Part shown: in pieces, positions 42,201 to 50,262 of the stretch
How the letters are laid out: each line of letters starts with the position of its first letter
Numbering within the stretch: position 1 is the first letter of the stretch
DNA from: Rhea pennata
Lineage: Eukaryota; Chordata; Aves; Rheiformes; Rheidae
DNA length: 64,000 nucleotides
Direction: 5' to 3'
NCBI RefSeq assembly: GCF_028389875.1
Contig: NC_084702.1
Location: forward strand, 41,229,053-41,293,052
Translations under genes and position numbers: made by a program
The notes under the pieces: model-generated
The model's input: the letters and a program-made list of their open reading frames with translations, nothing else
Database searches by the model: none
Told to the model about the DNA's origin: nothing

Positions 42201-45200
42201 TTATTAGTTTACACCTTCCTTTTCTAAGGAGCTGCTATTAAGTACTTTTATTATCATTTCCCTCTGTTTGATAAACAATTCATTAACCTACTAAAATATC
42301 ACCTAATGAAAATTAATAAAAGAAGCACTTAAAAGCATGAACCATCAAAAATATGAAATACTCAAAGGAAAAAAGCACACTGATGGAAGTATTTTTTCTG
42401 CACTACATCTAGTTTTGTGCACAAGAACAGAATGCAATAACCTTGTTAAAATTATTCTGTGTTAAAACAACAAGAACAACAAAAAAATCCCACCGATATA
42501 TCAAAAGTATGTCTTACAATGAACTCTTTCGTGTTCTGGAGATCCAGCTCAGATAATTAAGTTTTTAGTTCACAATCAAGTGCACTGTTAGAAGATGACA
42601 ATAGAAAAATAGATTTCTTGTTTTATCAAGAATATGCATTTCTCTGAGCAGTAAAACAAATACAGCCTGGTTTCCTAATAACATTGTTCTCACACAACAG
42701 TCTTGAGAGCCTCTCTTTCTTCACTTCCACCTCAGAACTTGCAGGAATTCATGTCTTTGAGAAATGTACTTTTCCAGCCAAATTTGGTTGGAACTGGCCA
42801 AAAGATTCAGAAGTAACTTGGGAGAAAAGGAGACACCAAAATGTGGATGACATGATTGCTTAAATTATATTTCCTCAGGCAAACATGTTTACAAGACTTT
42901 ATACTAAAAATTAAAGGCCAAGAGAATTAACTGATTTGGGGCACTTTTCCATTTGGGGTGGGAGGAGAAACAGAAAGAAAAGTTTTTCGTTTTGTGGTTT
43001 GTGGGTTTTTTTGACTGTTTTTTTAAACAGTGTTGATTTACAAGTCCATATCAGAACACACAATGAACATACCAGCTTCAACAGCAAACGCATTTCCTCG
43101 CTCAGTCTTTGGCAGAAGTTCTGTTCGTTCTTTATTTGTGACAGGAAACCTCTGAATTAAGCTCCGCACAGCATGTTTCGTATTGGGAGTCAAACAGCAT
43201 GACATTACTGCATGTGCCATTTCTGATCCATCTTTCTTCCTTACGGTCAGGTATCGATTTGCTCCTTTCCTGAAAGGAAGAGAAATTGTGTATTATGGAT
43301 AAGTAACGTATTTACCTCTATGTAATGATATTTAACAAAAATTCTTTCTTGACTACTTTAACATTATTTTCAAATAAAAAGTCATCTAGAAACCTGCAGG
43401 TACACTGCACTAAAACATCTACCACCCAAACCACTTGCTGTTAACATGAAGTAGTGTAGCACAAACACTGGAGAATTCTGGTGTCCAAATCTTGTATAGT
43501 TTTACAGTTAGGCTTCCATAATGTAACACTGTTCAGTAGTCCTTTCTTTTAAAGGGCTATCATTGCATTTGTTTACCAAAAGACCGTAGATAGCTCCATA
43601 TTACACAATGATTTCTAGACAAATTTAAGAGATCTAGAGGTTGTTAAAATCAACAAATAACAAGCAACAGAAAAATGACCTGTATTCTAGTAACATTAAA
43701 AGCCTTAAGCAAATCCAGTAAAACAAACAAAACGCACCTAGATTCCTATAATGCTCATTATCAAAGCAAGTTTTACAATTTAGAATTATAACCAATACAT
43801 TTAATCATAATACTTCAGTGTAAACAGTTACTGCTGATTTCTGCTAAAACTTAATTCTGATGCTGAAATGCAAAGAACTGCTGTAAATACGTCTGAAATC
43901 TAACTGTGCTGTGCATGGGCTACAATAAGCTATCAACGCATTTTGAACATGACTTGCTAGGATAATATCATAAGGTCATACCAGAGCCAAATACTCTGCC
44001 TTTGACAGGGGTTAAAAGATGCACTGGTGGTAAAGTGGCGCACAGAGCCGCTTTCTAAGCTATTAGCTTGGGTTCAGCTCCTTGCCAATACAAGATTTCA
44101 GAACTACAAAAATATTGAAGCTGAAACAGCGATCAAAAAAGCACTCATCTAGGGAAAAGTTGTCAGAATAGAAAAGAATCGTGCAGCAATACTTCCCCTG
44201 AGTATGCTCCTAGCCTCGAGTAGTTTACATCTCAGCAACTTCTTGTACACAACCACATGTACACCAACTCAATGTTGGAAAAAAACCCATGCTGGCTATG
44301 AAGAGCTTACAGTAAGGTTTCTGTAAATATTAACATATGCTCGGTCAACTGAAAGGAAAAAAAAATATGGACACAAAATACTGTCTCGTGGTTCCCAAAA
44401 GTTTCTGCTATTTATTCAGCTTAACCAACAAGTACAGACACGATAGTGAATGTTAACATTAAAATAATACTCTGTCAAGAAACACAATGATGAAAACCAA
44501 TCATGATCAAATTTTTAAATAAAGACTGATCATTTCAAATGCTATTTTAAGAAAATTATTGAAGAAATTTAGTGAGACTAAACCCAAGTAGAACACTGAA
44601 GTCTAGAAAAACAAATTTCCTTTTTAATTCATATGCAATGTATTATTACAGCCAAAAAAGATAAAGTTTGTATCTTCCTAGGTGAGCATTCCCTTTTTCT
44701 GAGTTGATCAAATTTTAGTTCAATTGTTTTCCAAGATTCTTATCACCCTGAACACTCTGGATAACAGAAAAAACTGTAAACAATCTACCATAGAACCTAC
44801 TAGGAAACTGCTTACAGACACTTAAGTAGCTTTACAAAGAACCAATAAGGATTCAAACAGGCTTTACCAGCTATAGTTCAGCCCAGGCACTGCACAATCC
44901 AAGCATGTTTCTGCTGACTATATGGGTGTTTCTAACATGGCTTTCCAATGCTCCCTGTTCCCAAAATATGATACAAAGATACAAAAGTTCAACTAAACTT
45001 ATTGCCTCAGGGATTCACCTCAAAATCAGCTGCAATACTTCTGAGACTGGAGTCAATATAGAAGCAAGATGGTTTCAAAAGAGCTTATTCAAGCACAGTG
45101 AAGGGAAGATATGCATCCAGCACGAACAATACTGAATTGTGCTTACCCACTGAAAGTTGGCAGGTTAGTATTAATCAAAGAATTGGTATTTTCTGCTATT

Positions 45201-46508
45201 TTTTGTGAGAATCATTAAATTTCACCAAAAGTGAAGAACAGCAAATGCTGCTACAGCTATACAACAGTTTACAAAGGAAAAAAAATGGCATGGCACTCCA
45301 TCTGAGTCTTTTCTTAACTTTTCCCTTCTTATTGCTCTGCCATCTCACATCCCAAGGAAAATACATTCTTGGCTTTTATCCAAGCTCATCAGGTAAATAA
45401 ACATGGATTTTCTCTTCAGAAAATCAGAGTGGGGCAAGAGAAAGAAAATTTCAAATATCTGCAAAGGAATCCTTCTTTCCTGCCCTTCTCAACAAAAGCA
45501 CTACTTTGCAGCTGCAACAGCACCTCCATGTGATTTTACTCTGTCAAATTCTCAGATACTATGTAAAAACTTTGGGCACAGGGTAGTGCAGTTAAAGCAG
45601 AACTGAACTTGGTAAGTAGTTTTTTCTTTTTTTTTTTTAATGAACACATGAAAACCAAAAGAGAGTAAAAGGGCAAGCTATCTTAAACTAAGCATGTCAC
45701 AAGCTAGACCTAAAACAAAGCTAAAGACAACCTTACTCTGTCTTTCCTTTTAGCCTTTTCTCCTTAGTACAATCTTTTGTAAAAATGCAGGCAACACTAG
45801 AAATACAGGTCATTTTCCAGCTAAGAATGAAATCTCATGCGTTTGCAGCTAGCAATTAAATTTCATACATTTACTCTGAACTAAATCATGTTCCAACTTA
45901 CCCTTTACTTTTAGAAATCAGACCAAGAGACTGACTGAGACGGTGAATAAAAGCTCTTTCAGTACTAGTCAAAGAAGAAGGAAACTCCATTTCTAGAAAC
46001 ACGATAAAGAGAACAAATGCGACAATACAACGTGCAACATTCTCGACGCCACCGCCTCGGTGTTACGCGTTTTTCACTCTCCCAAGGCCACACGCTAACG
46101 TCTTCCTGCGGAGGGTGGTAAAGCCCGCCGCCGCCGCCGCCGCCGCGCGCTCGCACCTGTGAGGGCGGAGGGCTCGCACGGGCGCGCCGCTCGCCTCACA
46201 GAAAGGCGCCCGCTCGGGGCCCGCCCGCCGGCGCCGCCCGGTGCCCCGGGCCGCCCTGCCCCCTCCCCGCCCCCGGCCGCCCGGGGCCGCCGCGCACCTT
46301 TCTGCTCGCCAAAGCGGAACCGCTCCAGGGCGATGTTCACCGCGATCTTCACCTCCTCGTCGATGCGGATGTCCTTCAGCCCCTTGGCGCGGCCACGGCC
46401 CGCGCCGGCGGCGCCCGCGGCAGGGGCGGCGGGGCCTCCCGCACCGCCACCGGCACCGCCGCCCGCGCCGCCAGGCTGCCGCGGGGAGACGCTGCTGGGC
46501 CGCGACAT
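16149..46508 (-). CDS. YTHDC2: YTHDC2, 3'-5' RNA helicase and m6A reader (29 coding exons)
   Basis: Seen: 29 exons can be joined by GT-AG boundaries (one GC-AG) into an uninterrupted 1438-residue frame; the human protein is 1430 residues. Domains in order: Gly/Ala-rich N-terminus; R3H domain about 44-112 with the R-x3-H signature at R83-H87; RecA1 with Walker A GETGSGKT at 224-231, TQPRR at 254-258, DEVH box at 324-327 and an SAA form of motif III at 356-358; two ankyrin repeats inserted at about 507-571; RecA2 with STNIAETS at 695-702 and motif VI QRKGRAGR at 743-750; HA2/OB region about 820-1090; Ser-rich linker about 1220-1290; YTH domain about 1294-1430 with cage tryptophans W1318 and W1368 (human W1310 and W1360). 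Known: the cytoplasmic protein binds m6A RNA, unwinds 3'-5', works with MEIOC and XRN1, and is required for meiotic prophase. The ATG at 46508 has G at -3 and begins [12 protein letters not shown], as in mammals. No break was found. It is divergent from MCC. Confidence 0.97.
17747..17929 (-). CDS. YTHDC2: YTHDC2 coding exon 28 (YTH domain, second half)
   Basis: Codons 1352-1412. It encodes [35 protein letters not shown] and [17 protein letters not shown]1368 corresponds to human W1360, the second cage tryptophan. Acceptor cttcag and donor CAG|gtaatg. Confidence 0.96.
18177..18232 (+). repeat. A25 followed by (AG)16 in YTHDC2 intron 27
   Basis: On the YTHDC2 sense strand this is (CT)16 followed by T25 and then AACAG at 18176-18172, an extreme polypyrimidine tract ending in an AG. 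Long, perfect and likely polymorphic. Confidence 0.93.
19746..19949 (-). CDS. YTHDC2: YTHDC2 coding exon 27 (YTH domain, first half)
   Basis: Codons 1284-1351. It encodes [20 protein letters not shown] and [21 protein letters not shown]1318 corresponds to human W1310 of the m6A cage. Acceptor ttctag and donor CAG|gtgagt. Confidence 0.96.
20811..21063 (+). mobile_element. CR1 LINE 3' end in YTHDC2 intron 26 (antisense to the gene)
   Basis: Begins GGCAGAAACTGAAGCACAGG, proceeds through the same block as the copy at 6907, keeps GGTTGGACTAGATGATCTCC and ends in a TCTATGATTCTATTCTATG-type tail, the CR1 priming repeat. Strongly 5' truncated at about 250 bp. The two copies appear to belong to one subfamily. 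Confidence 0.95.
21258..21435 (-). CDS. YTHDC2: YTHDC2 coding exon 26 (Ser/Pro-rich linker)
   Basis: Codons 1224-1283. Low-complexity, probably disordered linker ([20 protein letters not shown]) before the YTH domain. Acceptor ttttag and donor AAG|gtaggg. Confidence 0.95.
21904..22196 (-). CDS. YTHDC2: YTHDC2 coding exon 25
   Basis: Codons 1127-1223, 293 nt, the longest coding exon here. It encodes [20 protein letters not shown], then a Ser/Glu-rich linker ([20 protein letters not shown]). Acceptor ttacag and donor AA|gtaagc. Confidence 0.95.
23079..23188 (-). CDS. YTHDC2: YTHDC2 coding exon 24
   Basis: Codons 1090-1126 ([20 protein letters not shown]... [10 protein letters not shown]), after the longest intron of the gene (2833 bp). 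Acceptor tccag and donor GAA|gtaagt. Confidence 0.95.
23189..26021 (-). other. YTHDC2: YTHDC2 intron 23 (longest intron)
   Basis: 2833 bp, AT-rich, no transposon or embedded gene recognised. The other introns longer than 1 kb are intron 3 (41293-43072), 5 (38444-40380), 6 (37087-38340), 7 (35805-36929), 8 (34594-35696), 17 (28775-29802), 26 (19950-21257), 27 (17930-19745) and 28 (16230-17746). Apart from the repeats listed here, none shows a further feature. Confidence 0.85.
26022..26217 (-). CDS. YTHDC2: YTHDC2 coding exon 23
   Basis: Codons 1025-1089 ([20 protein letters not shown]... [20 protein letters not shown]), the end of the OB fold. Acceptor cacag and donor G|gtatat. Confidence 0.95.
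26592..26797 (-). CDS. YTHDC2: YTHDC2 coding exon 22 (OB fold)
   Basis: Codons 956-1024, encoding the OB-fold (OB_NTP_bind) sequence [20 protein letters not shown] and [11 protein letters not shown]. Acceptor ttcag and donor AAG|gtaaaa. Confidence 0.95.
27290..27416 (-). CDS. YTHDC2: YTHDC2 coding exon 21
   Basis: Codons 914-955 ([20 protein letters not shown]... GQLRASG), the link from HA2 to the OB fold. Acceptor tttacag and donor G|gtaagt. Confidence 0.95.
27892..28164 (-). CDS. YTHDC2: YTHDC2 coding exon 20 (HA2)
   Basis: Codons 823-913. It encodes the helicase-associated HA2 domain ([20 protein letters not shown], then [15 protein letters not shown]). The C-rich tract at about 28180-28195 forms part of its polypyrimidine tract. 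Confidence 0.96.
28438..28557 (-). CDS. YTHDC2: YTHDC2 coding exon 19
   Basis: Codons 783-822 ([20 protein letters not shown]... NAVQMLK), the winged-helix/HA2 entry. Acceptor ttacag and donor AAG|gtttgt. Confidence 0.95.
28669..28774 (-). CDS. YTHDC2: YTHDC2 coding exon 18 (arginine finger)
   Basis: Codons 747-782. It completes motif VI (RAGRCRPG, with R747 and R750) and continues [20 protein letters not shown]. Acceptor ttcaag and donor CAG|gtatat. Confidence 0.95.
29803..29885 (-). CDS. YTHDC2: YTHDC2 coding exon 17
   Basis: Codons 720-746 ([20 protein letters not shown]...), ending in QRKG, the first half of motif VI. Acceptor ataatag and donor AG|gtaata. Confidence 0.95.
30812..30892 (-). 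CDS. YTHDC2: YTHDC2 coding exon 16 (motif V)
   Basis: Codons 693-719, encoding [20 protein letters not shown], helicase motif V, which contacts RNA and couples ATP hydrolysis. Acceptor ttacag and donor GAG|gtatgg. Confidence 0.95.
30893..30978 (-). other. YTHDC2: YTHDC2 intron 15, 86-bp GC-AG intron
   Basis: Donor gcaagtat at 30978 and acceptor attacag ending at 30893. GC is required to join RKI to ILSTN in frame. The donor agrees with the U1-complementary consensus apart from the C at position 2, as is usual for GC-AG introns. Confidence 0.92.
30979..31066 (-). CDS. YTHDC2: YTHDC2 coding exon 15 (GC donor)
   Basis: Codons 663-692 ([18 protein letters not shown]... to IRKI). The only junction that keeps the frame and gives RKI-ILSTN ends the exon at AAAATA followed by gcaagt. 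The GT five bases further on would shift the frame. Confidence 0.93.
31150..31246 (-). CDS. YTHDC2: YTHDC2 coding exon 14
   Basis: Codons 631-662. It encodes [19 protein letters not shown], the motif IV region of RecA2. Acceptor cacttag and donor AG|gtgaaa. Confidence 0.95.
31433..31611 (-). CDS. YTHDC2: YTHDC2 coding exon 13
   Basis: Codons 571-630, encoding [19 protein letters not shown] through [19 protein letters not shown] and ending in CHSCDAG, the return into RecA2. Acceptor attttag and donor G|gtaagt. Confidence 0.95.
32543..32608 (-). CDS. YTHDC2: YTHDC2 coding exon 12 (ankyrin repeat 2)
   Basis: Codons 549-570, at 66 nt the shortest internal exon. It encodes [20 protein letters not shown], the second ankyrin repeat. 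Acceptor ctttcag and donor AG|gtaaac. Confidence 0.95.
33516..33642 (-). CDS. YTHDC2: YTHDC2 coding exon 11 (ankyrin repeat 1)
   Basis: Codons 507-548. It encodes the ankyrin signature [26 protein letters not shown] within the helicase core, an insertion characteristic of YTHDC2. Acceptor ttgacag and donor TG|gtaaaa, splitting a Trp codon. Confidence 0.95.
34010..34145 (-). CDS. YTHDC2: YTHDC2 coding exon 10
   Basis: Codons 462-506 ([19 protein letters not shown]... then [14 protein letters not shown]), a helical lead-in to the ankyrin insert. Acceptor ctcttag and donor G|gtaggt. Confidence 0.95.
34445..34593 (-). CDS. YTHDC2: YTHDC2 coding exon 9
   Basis: Codons 412-461. It encodes [16 protein letters not shown] and the acidic [11 protein letters not shown], part of the variable insert before the ankyrin repeats. 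Acceptor attttag and donor CTG|gtaagc. Confidence 0.94.
35697..35804 (-). CDS. YTHDC2: YTHDC2 coding exon 8
   Basis: Codons 376-411, encoding [17 protein letters not shown] and the charged stretch KYKKEKQR. The donor is a weak gttggt; the phase (one base carried over) fits the next exon exactly. Confidence 0.93.
36930..37086 (-). CDS. YTHDC2: YTHDC2 coding exon 7 (DEVH box)
   Basis: Codons 324-375, opening exactly on DEVHER, the Walker B motif. Motif III reads SSAALD (355-360) where most DEAH helicases have SAT; human YTHDC2 has the same variant. Donor CACA|gtaagt. Confidence 0.95.
38051..38078 (+). repeat. C13 run and A-tract in YTHDC2 intron 6
   Basis: CCCT then thirteen C followed by ACA and an A run; on the gene's sense strand this is T-rich then a G13 run. 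Mononucleotide runs of this kind are often mis-sized in assemblies. Confidence 0.85.
38341..38443 (-). CDS. YTHDC2: YTHDC2 coding exon 6
   Basis: Codons 289-323, encoding [34 protein letters not shown], the strand leading into the DEVH box. Acceptor caatag and donor GTG|gtaaga. Confidence 0.95.
40381..40547 (-). CDS. YTHDC2: YTHDC2 coding exon 5
   Basis: Codons 234-288. It contains TQPRRLAA (motif Ia, 254-261) followed by [20 protein letters not shown], typical of DEAH helicases. Acceptor ttatag and donor AG|gtagta. Confidence 0.95.
41093..41292 (-). CDS. YTHDC2: YTHDC2 coding exon 4 (Walker A)
   Basis: Codons 167-233. It encodes the RecA1 entry and the nucleotide-binding loop [10 protein letters not shown] (224-233), with K230 as the phosphate-binding lysine. 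Acceptor cttctcag and donor CAA|gtatgt. Confidence 0.96.
43073..43269 (-). CDS. YTHDC2: YTHDC2 coding exon 3
   Basis: Codons 101-166 plus one base. Acceptor cctttcag and donor gtatgt. It encodes the end of R3H ([16 protein letters not shown]) and the linker [21 protein letters not shown] toward the helicase. Confidence 0.95.
43270..45901 (-). other. YTHDC2: YTHDC2 intron 2
   Basis: 2632 bp between the R3H-coding exons. It holds the tRNA-Gly-like sequence; otherwise AT-rich with no recognisable element. Confidence 0.9.
44021..44091 (+). pseudogene. Decayed tRNA-Gly-like sequence (tRNA pseudogene or SINE head)
   Basis: 71 nt starting GCACTGGTGGTAAAGTGG and ending GGTTCAGCTCCTTGCCAATAC. Compared with tRNA-Gly (GCATTGGTGG...AGTGG, GGGTTCGATTCC, GGCCAATGC) the acceptor stem, A-box and B-box regions match well. 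The anticodon arm is not recognisable, and two of seven acceptor pairs and part of the T stem are broken. It lies in YTHDC2 intron 2, opposite strand. It could instead be the head of an old tRNA-derived SINE. Confidence 0.5.
45902..45992 (-). CDS. YTHDC2: YTHDC2 coding exon 2 (R3H core)
   Basis: Codons 71-100. Acceptor tttctag and donor gtaagt. It holds the R-x3-H motif (R83 to H87, in TERAFIHRL), which gives the single-stranded nucleic-acid-binding R3H domain its name. Confidence 0.95.
46298..46508 (-). CDS. YTHDC2: YTHDC2 coding exon 1
   Basis: Codons 1-70 plus one base, ending AAAG|gtgcgc. It encodes a Gly/Ala/Pro-rich tail (residues about 13-40, low complexity) and the start of the R3H domain ([21 protein letters not shown]). 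It lies wholly inside the CpG island. Confidence 0.95.
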
Positions 46509-46602
46509 GGCCGAGCGGCCGCAGGGGACGCGGCGGGGAGCCGGGAGCGGCGCTCGCGCCCACCGGCAGCAACCGCGGGCGGAGGCGCGGCCTGAGGAGC
46601 AG

Positions 46603-46615
46603 GGGGCGGGGCGGG
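46603..46615 (+). promoter_or_regulatory. Tandem GC boxes (Sp1/KLF-type)
   Basis: Two overlapping GGGGCGG cores about 95-110 bp upstream of the YTHDC2 ATG; a typical proximal element in TATA-less promoters. The function is inferred from position and sequence only. Confidence 0.5.
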
Positions 46616-46634
46616 AGCGCGCAGCGTCGTGACG

Positions 46635-46655
46635 TGCGTGCGTGCGTGCGTGCGT
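46635..46655 (+). repeat. (TGCG)5 microsatellite in the YTHDC2 promoter
   Basis: Five consecutive TGCG units directly next to a TGACGT half-site. Alternating purine-pyrimidine with CpG in every unit, so potentially Z-DNA-prone and methylatable. Confidence 0.8.
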
Positions 46656-49600
46656 AGGGCCACCCCGGCTCCGGGGGAACCTCCCCTCCCCCCGCCCCCC
46701 TCCCGCCCCTCCCGGGTCCCGCCGGGCCGCGGCTCCGCCCCCAGGGCGCTCGGGGGCGAGGCCACGGCCAGGGCCGAGGCGCAGGCTCCGCCCGTTGGAG
46801 CGGTCGCGCGCGCGGCCGTTGGCTCCGCGGCGTTTCCCGTGGAGGTGCCGCGGGCGGCGGGAGGAGCCGGGCCGGTCGCCTCCCCGGAGGTGATCCAGGA
46901 GCGGGCTCTGGCCCGGGGCGCGCTGCAGTAGCTGAACTGCGGAGTTTCCAGGAAACTTCGGATCCGCTGCACAGCGCAGTTGCTGAGCGATGCGCAGGTG
47001 GGTAAGATCACCTCAGCCTTCAGCCTCCTAGTCGTGAAATACTGGTCGTGGTACATTTTGTACAAGCTGTTTAGTCCTTGAGTGGTTTGGGGACTTTGCT
47101 GGTGTTCTGAGTATTCCTTAGGTCAGTAAATAACTCTTTGGGTAAGGTCATCATCCTCTGAGCAATTTCTTTTGACTCCGTGCTGAGAATATGAAAAGAA
47201 TAAAGTCTTAGGCCTGGCACAGGATCAACAACTGAAGCTTGCCTCTTTGGAATGACTCCTTATTCAGTCCTCGACCACGTTTTGAACTTTTGAGCTTGTT
47301 TTGACCAGAAGCAAACTGATCCTCAAGTGTAAGCATCAGTGGTGAACTGAGTAGACAGCAAACACTGTCTGATGTGGCTGCCTGAACAATACCTGTTAAG
47401 AGAGCTCTGCCAAAGCTGTATACAAAGGTCATTTCAGCATAGATCTGCTCTGAGGAGTGGCATTGGAGTTGAAGGTTTTCTTGGTCGCAAGGTTATTTAA
47501 ATCTTCTCAGTTTTTTAATCTGGTTTGCTTCCTGCATGTTTTCAACAGAAACATTTAATGCTATTTAGCTAAAGGTATTTTTGTGATAATTGATAGTATA
47601 AAGTTTGAGCACATCACATTTATTAATGTATTAAACTTTGTAACATCACAAGATAAGGATTCCTTTTCCTTATTGTTGACAGTAATAAATGAGAGATGAT
47701 ATCTGGTTTGAAAGAGTCACGTTGGAAATCTGTAATTATGAACATAGATCTGTTACCAGTTCCTATGTCTTAGCAGCATTGGCTTGGCTTCCTACAATAA
47801 ATGAATATGATTCTGGAAAATTGTATTGCTGGCTGTATTCTGACATCAAATTTGCGATCTTGTGTATAAAGCAGCTCATAGACATAATTCTTAGCTGTTA
47901 CAGTAAATCAATCTGTAAAGCTAAGAGTGTGATGTAGCTGGATCCTGCATAATGGATCTCTTAATACATACTTTGCTTCTTCCTTTGCCATATTGACTTT
48001 CCAAGGCTAATAAATGCGAAAAAGCAGGAAAATATTATTTTAGTTACTCAGAAAGACATGATTCAAAACACACAGTGAGTATACGCACTGAATAAGAAGG
48101 AAGCATTTTTATGTAGTCCTTCTTGAAAATAAAGCTGCATTTTTAAAGTGTGTGGCCTGAATTCACGGCTAAGGTAGTTCCATTGGTAGCATTATACCAG
48201 GAGTTGATTTGTCTGCAGGAATTTAAGACAGGAACTCATAAAATATTAGTAAAATAAGGGGAAGCTTGACTTACTAAACTAATAAAGTTTAAATTTCACA
48301 CATTGTAAAGATGTGTGGGGTGCTGGCATATTAAAACTAGATTAAAACTATCAGTTAGCTATAGATTTTTGTCACTATAAATATGCTGAAAAACCTCTCA
48401 AACAGCCAATAAATCATACTCGCAGAACTGCTGATATAAATTGGAGGAGTCAGCATTTATGTAACAAAATCTACTGATTTGTAGTTCCATGCTACAAGGA
48501 AGCAGAAGGAAATTTTCTTAATGAGTAGTTGTTATCCCTATATTGCATGCTACAACAAGTGCTTAGTCCTGCTAAGCGGTTGATTACAATCTGTAAGGAG
48601 TGCAAAAAAACAGAGTGAAAACAGAAGTTTACTGTAAGGTAAGCTCACGTGTTATGGAGCACTTGTGCAAACTGGTCTCCTGGTTTTGAACACTTGTGAA
48701 TATACTTCCAAAAAGTCACTAAGGGTCATTCTAGACCACCACTGAGGCTGCCCTCCAGCCCAGACTTGCCTACATACAGGCAGTGAGCTGGGGAAGGACA
48801 AACAGCAGCACACTCTTTGCAGCATGTGGGATCCAAATGTGCCATATTATCATGCCATAGGACATGCCCCCACAACCTGTCTGTCAGGCCAGAGGAGAGA
48901 AGCAGAAGGCAGCGTGCATCATGCTTGCTGGTGTTCAAGAGGTGCTTTTTCACAGCCGCCTAAGTTTTTCACTCTGAGGAGCGGCACGATCTTTCCTTTA
49001 CTAATGGGCACATGGATCTGCACGATTACGCTTACCAATATATGGGATTTGAGAGTCCTGGGTTTTTGTTGAAATTAGAGATGGAGATATGTCATTTATT
49101 ATGATAACCGCAGTGAAACATTATGTGTTTAAAACTTTGTTTCAAATTTAAGTCTGTTACATGTGCTTTCCATTCAGGAGGCAGTATGAACAGAGGAGCA
49201 GATTAAACAACTCATGAAAAATGAAGTGAAAAATGAAACGGTAAGCAGCAAAAAAAATAAGCAGACTATGACTAAGAATTTTTCTCTTTTACTGAGAAAA
49301 ATTCTAATGAATGTATATAGCTGGTGTGTGTTGTTCGTGTATCTGTAAATTGTGTATATATGTATACTACACGTCTAATCCTCCCCAGCACAGCCATGCC
49401 AGCCAAAGGGCCCAGTTCATTGCAGATGCTGCCATTTCTTTCATCAGTCACTGTTTATTATCTTTCTGTGGCCAAGAAAACATTGTAAGTGCAGTTCTGA
49501 CAGCAGATACTTTTTTCCCTATAGAATTGCTGTGTCTTTTTAACATACTGATTTCTCAGAATTACTTGCTGAGTAATGTGGTCTAACACTTAGGCCTAAC

Positions 49601-50221
49601 TACTTATTAGTTGTTTTCTTTCAGGCATTTGCTAAGAAAGGTCGATGCCTCTGATATGAGTAAATGCAGTATAGCATTTCCTTTAAACTTCGTGCTGTTA
49701 CCTCTGGCATTCTGTCTCCAGCTGGGGTCAATATTACATGTAGAATTGTAACAGGAAGATATAACAAACCATCTGAACAATATAAATCCAAAACAGCTTT
49801 GGTCTTTGTTTCTAAGTTCTTAAACATGGTGGCTTATGTATATTCCTTAAACATTTTATATTAACAAAATTTACTAGCTGAAGATTTTCTTATTATAATT
49901 AATAACCCATTAGACTTTTTGAAACCGTATTTCATGGTTGGCCTCAGAAATACATTCTGGCTGAGGAGTTCCACAGAGCAAATATTTCCAGAATAAGAAT
50001 TACTTCCTTCTGTCACCATAGGTCTGAATGCCCAATATATATTTTTATGTAAAGTGGTAAGAGGCAGCAGAGTTTTATGCATATTCAAATACAACTAAGC
50101 ATTCTTATTTTGCCTTCCTCAGAGGCCTTTTATTATGTAATGGTTTTTACTGTCTTGTTTTTACTTTGCGTAAAATTCTCCCTCTCCTGAATACTGTAAA
50201 ACTTCACAAAGATGCCACTAT

Positions 50222-50224
<3 letters not shown>

Positions 50225-50260
<36 letters not shown>
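50225..50260 (+). repeat. A36 tract
   Basis: Pure A homopolymer between the two genes, with no retroelement body recognised on its 5' side. Confidence 0.92.

Positions 50261-50262
<2 letters not shown>

Larger units (their letters stand above)
46040..46930. promoter_or_regulatory. CpG-island promoter of YTHDC2
   Basis: A sharp rise in G+C and CpG density against AT-rich flanks, covering YTHDC2 exon 1 and its upstream side. It includes overlapping GC boxes (Sp1-type) at 46603-46615, a TGACGT CRE half-site at 46630-46635 and a (TGCG)n tract. No TATA box was seen. CpG-island promoters usually start transcription at several sites, so the TSS cannot be placed. Confidence 0.85.

Noticed and set aside
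46376-47065. 229-codon minus-strand frame and several plus-strand frames over YTHDC2 exon 1
   Set aside because: CpG-island composition; the real frame is fixed by the R3H sequence and the matching N-terminus.
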